Below are positions 20,195 through 28,315 of a stretch of DNA of 64,000 nt, one piece after another. How positions within the stretch are numbered: position 1 is the stretch's first letter; each line of letters opens with the position of its first letter. Made by a program: the position numbers and the translations under genes. Source of the DNA: Flavobacterium pokkalii (lineage in GTDB: Bacteria > Bacteroidota > Bacteroidia > Flavobacteriales > Flavobacteriaceae); assembly GCF_014596575.1 (NCBI RefSeq), contig NZ_NASZ01000009.1, positions 62,001-126,000 on the forward strand. The letters run 5' to 3'. The notes below the pieces were generated by a model, which had not been told where the DNA came from, ran no database searches, and saw only the letters and a program-made list of their open reading frames with translations.

Positions 20195-21252
20195 TGAAGT
20201 TTTTAAAATTAAAATATTTTGTTTTAGGGATTGTTTCAATGTTTTTTTCCTGTAATGCCTTGCTTAAGAAACCTTCTGTCATTAAGGTTACAAACAGTTA
20301 TATTGCAAGTGAACCAGTAACCATTAATAGCCATGCAGCAACTTTAGTTGAATATAAGCCAAATAAAATTATGGCAGCATGGTTTGGAGGAAGTTATGAA
20401 GGGGCTAAAGATGTAGCTATTTATACTTCAAAATTAGAAGAAAAGGGATGGACCAAACCTCAGTTAGTTATAAAACCTGCCATAATAAAAGGAGATACCT
20501 TGGCTTGTTGGAATCCAGTTTTATTTAAGAGTAAAACAACTAAAAAGTTATACCTTTTTTATAAAGTGGGTAAAAATCCAAGAGAATGGTTTGGAGCTAT
20601 GGTTACATCTTTAGATAATGGAAATTCCTGGAGTTCACCTAAATATTTACCGGATGGATTTTTGGGACCAATTAGAAATAAAGCTATTGAAGTTAATCCG
20701 GGTGTTATTTTATGCGGGAGCAGTACCGAAAGTGTCGAAAATAATCAATGGCGTGCTCATTTAGAAATCTATAATGAATTAACTGATAGCTGGTCTAAAA
20801 TTTCCATTCCAAATGATAGGGAATACGATATAATTCAGCCTACAATTTTAGAACATTCCAATAAAAAATTACAATTACTTTTTAGAAGTAAACATAATAA
20901 GTTGGTAACTAGCTGGTCTGTTAATAATGGTCAAACATGGACTAATGCTGAAATCATTGATGTAGTGAATTCAAATTCAGGTATTGATTCTTTAAGTTTA
21001 TCCAAACATTCTTTTTTATTAGTTAACAATCCATTGCCACAAGGTAAAGATTGGTTTTATGGTCGAAATATTTTGGATGTTGAATATTCAATAGATGGTG
21101 TGAAATGGGAGAAGTTATTGGATCTAGAAAATCAAAAAGAAGGAGAATTTAGCTATCCCGCTATTATTCAAACGGCTAATGGTAAAATTCATATTGTATA
21201 TACTTATAACAGGAAATATATTAAGTATGTAAGTTTTGAAATGAAAAAATAA
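20194..21252 (+). CDS. BNR-repeat (sialidase-fold) lipoprotein
   Basis: A 352-aa secreted beta-propeller with lipidated C20 (MFFSCNA). Asp-box-like blade motifs are visible (SLDNGNSW, SVNNGQTW, SIDGVKW), as is the conserved N-terminal block HAATLVEYKPNKIMAAWFGG of the BNR_2 family. The RIP motif of true GH33 sialidases is not seen near the N-terminus. Annotation as an exo-alpha-sialidase is therefore unsafe; other BNR propellers are lyases or hydrolases acting on rhamnose- or uronate-containing glycans. The start overlaps the permease stop by 1 bp and the mutarotase-like gene follows after 9 bp, so the three are one operon. Confidence 0.8.
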   Translation: MKFLKLKYFVLGIVSMFFSCNALLKKPSVIKVTNSYIASEPVTINSHAATLVEYKPNKIMAAWFGGSYEGAKDVAIYTSKLEEKGWTKPQLVIKPAIIKGDTLACWNPVLFKSKTTKKLYLFYKVGKNPREWFGAMVTSLDNGNSWSSPKYLPDGFLGPIRNKAIEVNPGVILCGSSTESVENNQWRAHLEIYNELTDSWSKISIPNDREYDIIQPTILEHSNKKLQLLFRSKHNKLVTSWSVNNGQTWTNAEIIDVVNSNSGIDSLSLSKHSFLLVNNPLPQGKDWFYGRNILDVEYSIDGVKWEKLLDLENQKEGEFSYPAIIQTANGKIHIVYTYNRKYIKYVSFEMKK

Positions 21253-21261
21253 TTATAGTTT

Positions 21262-21594
21262 ATGAAAAAATACTGTCTTGCTTTGGATTTAAAAAATGAT
21301 TCTCATTTAATTGAAGAATATAAAACTTTTCACCAGAATGTTTGGCCTGAAATTATAGAGAGTATAAAAGAATCCGGAATTATAAATTTGGAGATATACA
21401 ATGTGCAAAATCGTTTGCTGATGATTATGGAAGTTGATGAAAACTTTTCTTTTGCGAAAAAATCAAAATTGGATGCTATAAATCCAAAAGTTCAGGAATG
21501 GGAAACCTTAATGTGGAAATTTCAACAAGCACTTCCGGATGCGCAACCAGGTGAGAAATGGATGTTGATGGATAAAATTTTCGAATTAAAATAA
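21262..21594 (+). CDS. L-rhamnose mutarotase family protein (RhaM-like)
   Basis: A 110-aa dimeric alpha/beta-barrel (ferredoxin-like) enzyme family that interconverts anomers of 6-deoxy-hexoses. Family features are the KYCLALDLKND start, the Y-x3-H segment (EYKTFHQNVWPE, H24) and the paired Trp region EWETLMWKFQQALPDA, ending in the WMLMDKIFEL strand. It is cytoplasmic. No rhamnose isomerase, kinase or aldolase is in the window, whereas two fucosidases and a FucP-like permease are, so L-fucose may be the real substrate. It is part of the 18860-22587 operon. Confidence 0.85.
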   Translation: MKKYCLALDLKNDSHLIEEYKTFHQNVWPEIIESIKESGIINLEIYNVQNRLLMIMEVDENFSFAKKSKLDAINPKVQEWETLMWKFQQALPDAQPGEKWMLMDKIFELK

Positions 21595-21603
21595 TCATTA
21601 AAT

Positions 21604-22587
21604 ATGTTATTAGTAAAAAAAAATGAGTGGAAATATTTTTGGGCAATTGCTGTCTTTTTAAGTTGTGCTGTAAATGCTCAGGATAGTCATTTGGCTAAAA
21701 CATTTTACAAGCATGATAAATATCTTTCTTCGGATAAAATGGAAGGTAGATTTCCAGGGACTAAACAAAATAATGCTGCCGCAGCTTACATCAAAAAATA
21801 TTTTAAGAAATACGGTTTAAAGCCTCTCAAAGGAGATTCCTATTATCAATACTTTAAATTATTTGTCAAAGAAGGAGTAAATAAAATGCCTTCGGACACG
21901 GTGCAAACGCAGAATGTTGTTGGATTTATTGAAGGTTCAGATCCAAAACTCAAAAACGAATACATTGTAATTGGAGCGCATTACGACCACTGGGGTTGGG
22001 GCGGAGTAGGTTCCAGCAGCAAAAAGAAAGATACTGTGGCGATTCATAATGGAGCCGATGACAATGCTTCGGGAGTTGCTGCTTTACTTTGTGTTTTAGA
22101 GAAAGTTTCTAAGTCTAAAGTAAAACCTAAAAGAAGTCTCATTTTTGTTTCTTTTAGCGGAGAAGAAGAAGGCTTGTTAGGGTCAAAATATTTTATCAAT
22201 CATTTGCAAGTTCCTATAGTATCCGTAAAAGTAATGCTGAATATGGATATGGTAGGACGTTTAAATGCCGAAAAACAAATTTATATGGGAGGTGCCGGTA
22301 CTTTCCCGGATGGGGTGGATTTAATGAAAAGATTAGGCGAAAATAGCGGTTTAAATCCGGTTATTCATGCTGGTGACATAGGCGGATCGGACCATGTTTC
22401 TTTTTACAGAGCGGGAATTTCTGCCGTTGGTTTTCATACCGGAGGGCATCCACAGTACCACACTCCCGAAGATGATATCGATTTAATCAATTTTGAAGGT
22501 GGTGCTTTGGTGAGTCAATATATTTACAATGCTTTAATTGCAATTGCTAATTATTCTCAACCGTTATATTTTATAAATCAGAATTAA
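21604..22587 (+). CDS. M28-family zinc aminopeptidase (secreted)
   Basis: A 327-aa exported metallopeptidase with a short N-terminal hydrophobic segment ending in NAQ near residue 26. The co-catalytic zinc ligands of clan MH are all present: H126 in GAHYDHW, the Asp of GADDNASG (152-153), E187/E188 in SGEEEG, D215 in NMDMVGR and H286 in QYHTPEDD. It starts 9 bp after the mutarotase-like gene. In a locus with glycosylasparaginase it may remove amino acids from glycopeptides, which would suit glycoprotein scavenging. Substrate specificity cannot be read from the sequence. Confidence 0.9.
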   Translation: MLLVKKNEWKYFWAIAVFLSCAVNAQDSHLAKTFYKHDKYLSSDKMEGRFPGTKQNNAAAAYIKKYFKKYGLKPLKGDSYYQYFKLFVKEGVNKMPSDTVQTQNVVGFIEGSDPKLKNEYIVIGAHYDHWGWGGVGSSSKKKDTVAIHNGADDNASGVAALLCVLEKVSKSKVKPKRSLIFVSFSGEEEGLLGSKYFINHLQVPIVSVKVMLNMDMVGRLNAEKQIYMGGAGTFPDGVDLMKRLGENSGLNPVIHAGDIGGSDHVSFYRAGISAVGFHTGGHPQYHTPEDDIDLINFEGGALVSQYIYNALIAIANYSQPLYFINQN

Positions 22588-22717
22588 AATTTTTAAAATT
22601 ACTGTTGTCTATTATTAAGGTCGTCACAAATTTGTTTATTTAATAAATTAGTTAGTTTAGGAATAAAGAATAATATTTGTAGTTTATGATTGAATTTTAA
22701 ACTATAAATAAACCAAA

Positions 22718-25618
22718 ATGATAAAAAAGTTTTTCTATTGTAGTCTTGTTTTAGTGCTGTTTTGTTTTAGTGCAATGGCACAGAATAAAGTAATTAGTTT
22801 AAAAGGCGACTGGCAATTTCAGATGGACCGCAATGACGAAGGTATTTCTCAAAAATGGTTCAATAAGAATCTTTCAGACAAAATTCATTTGCCGGGTTCC
22901 ATGGCTGAATTTTTAAAAGGAGACGAAATTACTTTGAAAACCAAATGGACAGGTTCTATTTATGACAGTTCGTTTTATTTCAGACCTAGTTTGGAAAAAT
23001 ACCGTCAACCCGGAAATATTCATATTCCTTTTTGGTTAACGCCAGCCCGTCATTATGTAGGTGCTGCCTGGTATCAAAAAGAGGTTACCATTCCTGAAAA
23101 CTGGAAAGGAAAGCGTATCGTTTTGCATTTGGAAAGAGCGCATATTGAAACCCGTGTTTGGGTAAACGACAAAGAAGTGGGGATGCAAAATTCGTTAGTT
23201 ACGCCACATGACTACGATTTAACCAATTTTTTAGTTGCTGGAAAACAGCGCATTTCCATTCGAATAGATAATAGTATTAAAAAAAATAACGTAGGTCCTG
23301 ATTCACATAGTGTCACTGATCATACGCAGGGAAACTGGAACGGAATAGTTGGGGATATTGCTCTGCAAACTTTTGAACCTGTATTTTTTGATAATGTTCA
23401 GGTGTTTCCGGATTTGAAAAACCGAAAGGCTGTTGTGAAAATTTCGGTATCTAATAATTCTTTTAAAAACTTTAAAGGCAATATTTCTATTTCGGCTAAA
23501 AGTTTTAATAGTACGAGTTCAGATGCTACCAAAGAATTTGTCACTAAAGTTTCAGTCGCAAAAGGAGCTAAAAATGCTATTACGCTCGAATTGCCTTTTG
23601 GCAAAGGAATGTTGACTTGGGACGAATTTCATCCTGCTTTGTACAATTTGAAAGTAAAATTAGATTCCAAAGCGATTCAAACTGAGAAAATGGTTTCTTT
23701 TGGAATGCGTGAATTTAAAATTCAGGGGAATCATTTTATGATAAATGGTGTTCCGGTAGTGTTGAGAGGAACGGTTCATAACTGCGAATTTCCTCTTACG
23801 GGTTATCCGGCAACAACGGTAGAAGAGTGGGAAGTTACTTTTAAAAAGATTAAATCTTATGGATTGAATCACGTACGTTTTCATTCCTGGTGTCCACCGG
23901 AAGAAGCTTTTATAGCAGCAGATAAAGAGGGATTGTATTTACAACCTGAAGGTCCAAGCTGGCCAAATCACGGACCAAAAATAGGTTTAGGACAGCCTGT
24001 AGATAAATTCCTTTATGAGGAAACGGAACGTATGGCTAAGGATTATGGTAATTATGCTTCATTTACCATGTTATCAGCAGGAAATGAACCGGCAGGGAAT
24101 CAGGTGAAATATTTGAACGAATTTGTTGATTTTTGGAAAGCAAAAGACAGCAGAAGAGTTTATACCGGAATGTCAGTAGGAGGAAGTTGGCCAGTTGTAC
24201 CTAATGCGGAATATTTAGTTCGCGGTGGTGTTCGCGGTTTAAAATGGGATAAAACTTTAGAATCAGTTTCCGATTTTAGTGCGGAAATTCAAAAGTTCAA
24301 AGTACCATTTATAGCGCATGAAATTGGTCAATATTGTGTGTTTCCAAATTTTGATGAAATCCAAAAATATACCGGAGTGTATCGTGCCAAAAATTTTGAG
24401 ATGTTCCGTCAGGATTTAGCCGATCATCACATGGGTGACCAGGCGAAAGATTTCTTGAATGCATCCGGAAAATTACAAGTGCTTTGTTATAAAAATGAAA
24501 TCGAAAAAATACTTCGTACTCCTGATTACGGAGGTTTCCAAATGTTAGGTTTACAGGATTTTCCAGGGCAGGGAACGGCTTTAGTAGGTGTTTTGGATGC
24601 TTTTTTTCAGGAAAAAGGATATGTAACGGCTGATGAGTTTTCCCGTTTTTGTAATTCAACTGTGCCATTGGCAAAGATTGAAAAGTTTGTCTACAATACT
24701 AATGAAACTTTCAAAGCGGATATTTTATTATTTCATGTTGCTGATATGCCATTAAAAAATACGGTTGTTAGTTGGACCATAAAAGATGAAAGCGGAAAAT
24801 TGCTTACTTCCGGAAATTTTGCTGCCAAAACCTATGAAAACGGAAATGGTATAGCGGTAGGGAATTTGAGTTTTTCTTTGAATCAAATTAAAGAAGCTGG
24901 TAAATATAATCTGGAAGTAAAAGTAGAGGGAACCCACTTTGCAAATGATTGGGATTTTTGGGTGTATCCTGAAGTAAAGACAGAAGTTACTCCATCAATA
25001 TATTATACTAGTGTTTTGGATGAAAAAGCCAAAGCAGTTTTAGACAAAGGAGGAAAAGTATTTTTGAATGTTGCTGGCAAAGTGGTAAAAGGAAAAGAAG
25101 TGGCCATGAACTTTTTACCTGTTTTTTGGAATACTTCCTGGTTCAAAATGCGTCCGCCACACGTAACCGGAATGTTAATTCAGGATAAAAGTCCGGCGTT
25201 TAAAAATTTTCCAACCAATTATTATAGCGATTTGCAATGGTGGGATATTCAAAACAGAGCTCAGGTGATGAATTTAGAAGATTTTCCTGCTGATTTCCGT
25301 CCGTTAATCCAGCCTATAGATACTTGGTTTATGAATCGAAGATTGGCTTTGGTTTTTGAAGCTCAGGTAGGAAAGGGAAAAATTATAGTAAGTAGTGCTA
25401 ATTTAGGTCCGGAAGTACAAAACAAATTGGCTTCGAGACAATTGTTTTATTCGCTTCAAAATTATATGAATTCGGATAATTTTAATCCGAAAAATAAAGT
25501 GGCTTTTGAAGTAATTCAGGATATTATGGTAAGTCCGTCAAAAGAAGTTTTTAATACTTATACTAAAGACAGTCCGGACGAATTGAAACCCAATTCGAAT
25601 CAGAATAAAGTAAAATAG
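22718..25618 (+). CDS. Large GH2-family glycoside hydrolase
   Basis: A 966-aa secreted enzyme (signal peptide ending SAMAQ). The N-terminal jelly-roll (about 25-220, with ARHYVGAAWYQKEV and RAHIETRVWVND), an immunoglobulin-like domain (about 222-330) and a TIM barrel (about 335-620) follow the GH2 order. Acid/base E457 is in LSAGNEPAG; the probable nucleophile is E535 in FIAHEIGQY. Beyond the barrel are a beta-sandwich and a C-terminal region (about 765-935) resembling a glutamine-amidotransferase-like flavodoxin fold, which is uncommon. Beta-galactosidase, beta-mannosidase or another exo-activity is possible. A terminator follows. A 130-bp gap upstream suggests its own promoter, but no clear TAnnTTTG box is seen. 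Confidence 0.85.
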   Translation: MIKKFFYCSLVLVLFCFSAMAQNKVISLKGDWQFQMDRNDEGISQKWFNKNLSDKIHLPGSMAEFLKGDEITLKTKWTGSIYDSSFYFRPSLEKYRQPGNIHIPFWLTPARHYVGAAWYQKEVTIPENWKGKRIVLHLERAHIETRVWVNDKEVGMQNSLVTPHDYDLTNFLVAGKQRISIRIDNSIKKNNVGPDSHSVTDHTQGNWNGIVGDIALQTFEPVFFDNVQVFPDLKNRKAVVKISVSNNSFKNFKGNISISAKSFNSTSSDATKEFVTKVSVAKGAKNAITLELPFGKGMLTWDEFHPALYNLKVKLDSKAIQTEKMVSFGMREFKIQGNHFMINGVPVVLRGTVHNCEFPLTGYPATTVEEWEVTFKKIKSYGLNHVRFHSWCPPEEAFIAADKEGLYLQPEGPSWPNHGPKIGLGQPVDKFLYEETERMAKDYGNYASFTMLSAGNEPAGNQVKYLNEFVDFWKAKDSRRVYTGMSVGGSWPVVPNAEYLVRGGVRGLKWDKTLESVSDFSAEIQKFKVPFIAHEIGQYCVFPNFDEIQKYTGVYRAKNFEMFRQDLADHHMGDQAKDFLNASGKLQVLCYKNEIEKILRTPDYGGFQMLGLQDFPGQGTALVGVLDAFFQEKGYVTADEFSRFCNSTVPLAKIEKFVYNTNETFKADILLFHVADMPLKNTVVSWTIKDESGKLLTSGNFAAKTYENGNGIAVGNLSFSLNQIKEAGKYNLEVKVEGTHFANDWDFWVYPEVKTEVTPSIYYTSVLDEKAKAVLDKGGKVFLNVAGKVVKGKEVAMNFLPVFWNTSWFKMRPPHVTGMLIQDKSPAFKNFPTNYYSDLQWWDIQNRAQVMNLEDFPADFRPLIQPIDTWFMNRRLALVFEAQVGKGKIIVSSANLGPEVQNKLASRQLFYSLQNYMNSDNFNPKNKVAFEVIQDIMVSPSKEVFNTYTKDSPDELKPNSNQNKVK

Positions 25619-25635
25619 AAATAGAATAGTAAAAA

Positions 25636-25670
25636 AGAAAGGAGTTGAATTAAGTTTTAACTCCTTTTTT
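25636..25670 (+). terminator. Terminator after the GH2 gene
   Basis: Inverted repeat AAAGGAGTT / AACTCCTTT with a 12-nt loop, then six T. It closes region 1 and lies just upstream of the first pectin-locus operator. Confidence 0.8.
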
Positions 25671-25722
25671 GTTTGCACTATTTTGAGATTAAAATAATTG
25701 GATAAAGAGGTTTGTTGTAATA

Positions 25723-25750
25723 TTACCCTATTTAAATTGTAAAATAGCCT
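25723..25750 (+). promoter_or_regulatory. Candidate HTCS operator, copy 1 (upstream of CE8-1)
   Basis: One of three related 28-bp elements in the pectin locus. Two half-sites of type TnnCCC (TTACCC) and TAnCCn (TAGCCT) lie 22 bp apart around a shared AAATTGT core. It ends 169 bp before the CE8-1 start. Direct half-sites about two helical turns apart suit an AraC-type DNA-binding domain such as that of the HTCS in this locus. This copy and the terminator at 25636 are all that is recognised in the 301-bp gap. Confidence 0.5.
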
Positions 25751-25919
25751 ACTTGTTAAGCATTAGAAAAACGAAGTTTGTAGAAGGTTAGTAATAAAAT
25801 TTTTAAAAGGACTATACTTAAAGAGAGTACTATGATTTTGAAAATTTAATGGTTAGTTTTTAAAGAAAGGATAATAAATTACAGTTTGTTATTCTTTCTT
25901 TTTTTAATATTAATGAAGA

Positions 25920-26891
25920 ATGAAGAAATATTTTTTTGGGTGGCTACTAAGTTGTTTGTTGTTAATTTCGACAAATACATTATTTGCCACAAATCCCCGA
26001 TATACTTACATTGTTGCTCTGGATGGTTCCGGAGATTATCAATCGATACAGGAAGCGGTGACTGCCTGTGGTGCTTTTTCAATGGAGGAAAAGATAATAT
26101 TTATAAAAAAGGGACATTATAAAGAGAAAATTTTAATAGACTCTTTTCACAGCAATATTACGCTTGTTGGTGAAAGTGAGAAAGAAACCATTATCGATTA
26201 TAATAATTATTCCGGACAGCAGGGAATAGGAACTTTTACGAGTTATACTCTGAAAATTTTAGGTGATTATATCAAAATAGAAAATCTTACTGTCGAAAAT
26301 TCGGCAGGGAGAGTTGGTCAGGCTGTGGCTTTACATGTGGAAGGTGATTTTTTTATAGCCTCAAATTGCAGTATTTTAGGGAATCAGGATACTTTATATA
26401 CAGCGGGAAAGAACAGTAGGCAGTATTTTAAAAACTGCTATATTTCCGGTACGACAGATTTTATTTTTGGCGCTGCTACGGCTATTTTTGAGGGTTGTGA
26501 AATACACAGCAAAACTAATTCTTTTATTACGGCTGCCAATACTCCACAAGAGAATGTTTTTGGATATGTATTTACAAAATGCCATTTAACTGCTGATGAC
26601 GGAGTTGATAAAGTTTATTTAGGCAGACCTTGGCGGGATTATGCTAAAGTAGTTTTTATGGATTGTGATTTAGGGAAACATATTTTGGCTGTTGGCTGGC
26701 ATAATTGGGACAATCCTAAAAAAGAAAAGACTGCTTTTTTTGCTGAGTACAATAATAATGGAGAAGGCGCGAATGTTTCGAAACGGGTGAGTTGGTCGCA
26801 TCAGTTAACTAAAAGTCAGGCTGAAAAATATCAGTTTAAAAATATTTTTCAAAAAGAAAGTAATTGGGATTTAGAAAAAGGGGATATGTAG
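25920..26891 (+). CDS. Pectin methylesterase CE8 (copy 1)
   Basis: Secreted parallel beta-helix esterase that removes methyl groups from homogalacturonan before lyase attack. Signal peptide 1-23 (ends TLFA), then the CE8 motifs: GQAVAL near 134, D157 in NQDTLY (acid/base), D180 in TDFIFG (nucleophile) and the substrate-binding LGRPW (R236, W238). At 323 aa it is a single-domain enzyme. The esterase gene follows after 38 bp. It shares fold and all motifs with the second CE8 at 37125, so the locus carries two paralogues. Confidence 0.94.
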   Translation: MKKYFFGWLLSCLLLISTNTLFATNPRYTYIVALDGSGDYQSIQEAVTACGAFSMEEKIIFIKKGHYKEKILIDSFHSNITLVGESEKETIIDYNNYSGQQGIGTFTSYTLKILGDYIKIENLTVENSAGRVGQAVALHVEGDFFIASNCSILGNQDTLYTAGKNSRQYFKNCYISGTTDFIFGAATAIFEGCEIHSKTNSFITAANTPQENVFGYVFTKCHLTADDGVDKVYLGRPWRDYAKVVFMDCDLGKHILAVGWHNWDNPKKEKTAFFAEYNNNGEGANVSKRVSWSHQLTKSQAEKYQFKNIFQKESNWDLEKGDM

Positions 26892-26929
26892 TTCGCTTTT
26901 TTTGATTAGCCTACAAAATCGTTTTTAAT

Positions 26930-27856
26930 ATGAAAAGTATAAAAAAATTAAATCTACTATTCGTTCTTTTTTTGTCTTTTTCCGCATTGGGACAGGATTA
27001 TATCCCGCTTTGGCCTAAAGGGAAAATGCCTAATTCTAAGGGAATGAAGTTAGAGCGTATTGAAGAACGCGAACGTATCACTCAGGTAGATGTGCCGGGA
27101 ATGTATACTTTTTTTACATCGAAAGAAGAAAATTCCGGAACGGCCGTTTTAATATTTCCGCCGGGAGGTTATCAAAAACTGACTTATAACATTGCCGGAT
27201 TGCAATTGGCTAAATGGTTCAACACCATTGGGGTAAATGCCTTTGTAGTGATGTATCGACTTCCTACTTCGCCTGATTTAAAAACTCCCGCTTTCGGACC
27301 TTTAATGGATGCACAGCGAGCTATGAAAATTGTTAGGGATCATGCCGATAAATGGGGAATTGATAGGAATAAAATAGGTGTCATGGGATGTTCAGCAGGT
27401 GGAGGTTTGGCTGCGAATTTGGCAACGATTAAAACCGATTATTCGAAAATAAATGATTCCTTAGATTTAGTGTCGATAAATCCGGATTTTCAGATTATTG
27501 TTTCCGGTGCTATCAGTATGAGACAAAAGTCTCATAAAGGGAGTCACGATGCTTTATTAGGAGAAAAAACTTCAGATGAATTAGAGACTCTTTTTTCAGG
27601 AGAATTAAATGTTGATTCGGCTATTTCTCCAGCTTTTGTGGTGTGTGCAGCAAATGATCCGGTTGTTAATCCATTAAACAGTTTGCAATACTATAATGCA
27701 CTTTTACAGTCAAAAGTGATACAATCAACATTGCATATCTTTCCACAGGGAGGGCATTCCATTGCTTTAAGAAACAACCCCGGTTCTACGGAACTTTGGA
27801 CTAGTCTATGCGAACTTTGGCTAAAAGAGTTGGGATTTTTAAAAACTAAGATGTAG
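26930..27856 (+). CDS. Secreted alpha/beta-hydrolase, putative carbohydrate (acetyl)esterase
   Basis: A 308-aa exported protein (signal peptide ending ALGQ) of the dienelactone-hydrolase/BD-FAE-like esterase group. The triad is readable: S155 in GCSAGGG, D243 in AANDPVV and H276 in QGGHSIAL. FPPGGYQ supplies the oxyanion-hole region. Many homologues de-acetylate xylan or pectin. Co-transcription with a pectin methylesterase makes pectin acetylesterase the likely role, but the substrate is inferred from context only. A terminator follows. Confidence 0.85.
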   Translation: MKSIKKLNLLFVLFLSFSALGQDYIPLWPKGKMPNSKGMKLERIEERERITQVDVPGMYTFFTSKEENSGTAVLIFPPGGYQKLTYNIAGLQLAKWFNTIGVNAFVVMYRLPTSPDLKTPAFGPLMDAQRAMKIVRDHADKWGIDRNKIGVMGCSAGGGLAANLATIKTDYSKINDSLDLVSINPDFQIIVSGAISMRQKSHKGSHDALLGEKTSDELETLFSGELNVDSAISPAFVVCAANDPVVNPLNSLQYYNALLQSKVIQSTLHIFPQGGHSIALRNNPGSTELWTSLCELWLKELGFLKTKM

Positions 27857-27897
27857 TAAATTATATTTTTATAAACGGAAGAGAAATTTTAGATCGA

Positions 27898-27942
27898 AAA
27901 AATCCGCATTAAAATCATTTTTTACTGCGGATTTGTTTTTTG
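27898..27942 (+). terminator. Terminator after the esterase gene
   Basis: Stem AAATCCGCA / TGCGGATTT with a 17-nt loop, followed by GTTTTTT. It ends the CE8-1/esterase transcript before the susC2 leader. Confidence 0.8.
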
Positions 27943-28031
27943 AGAAAAAGTGAATACTACTTCAAATTGGTTTTTAGGTCTAGTATTGTAATTTGTTTTA
28001 AACTTCCTTAAAAACAAGGGTTTTGGTAATT

Positions 28032-28059
28032 TGACCCCCTTCAATTTGTATTTTATCCC
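28032..28059 (+). promoter_or_regulatory. Candidate HTCS operator, copy 2 (upstream of susC2)
   Basis: TGACCC at 28032 and TATCCC at 28054 form direct half-sites 22 bp apart. Over 28 positions this copy matches copy 3 (36979) at 23 and shares the T-CCC-AA-TTGT-TA-CC skeleton with copy 1 (25723). It lies about 256 bp upstream of susC2 in the 459-bp gap; no TAnnTTTG box could be assigned between. Confidence 0.55.
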
Positions 28060-28222
28060 TGTTCTTCAGTTTACTAAAAATTACTTTTGAAATAAACAAA
28101 ATGCATTTTATTTAGGTTAAAATTTATATAAATTAATTTTAATTATTATAAAAATGCTAATTGTTTAATTTTTATTGTGAAACCTTATAAATAGATTATT
28201 ATGTAAAAAAAGACAACTGCTT

Positions 28223-28280
28223 TTCCGGAGATTTTTAGTTGAATTGAGTTTACCATCAGAAAAAAAACGATTCTCCGGAA
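28223..28280. repeat. 9-bp inverted repeat in the susC2 leader
   Basis: TTCCGGAGA (28223-28231) and its exact inverse TCTCCGGAA (28272-28280) are separated by 40 nt, 35 bp before the susC2 start. It could be a leader hairpin or a protein site. The GC-rich arms stand out in very AT-rich surroundings. Confidence 0.5.
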
Positions 28281-28315
28281 CACCAACAATTATTAACTAA
28301 CTAAACCAAAAAATT

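Noticed and set aside
20194..21252. Calling the BNR protein an exo-alpha-sialidase.
   Set aside because: The fold is right, but the RIP motif is missing and no sialic acid genes are nearby; kept as a BNR-fold protein only.
25886..26122. A 78-aa open frame overlapping the start of CE8-1 on the same strand.
   Set aside because: It lies out of frame over the CE8-1 signal peptide and mature start, where the CE8 reading is unambiguous; no independent features.
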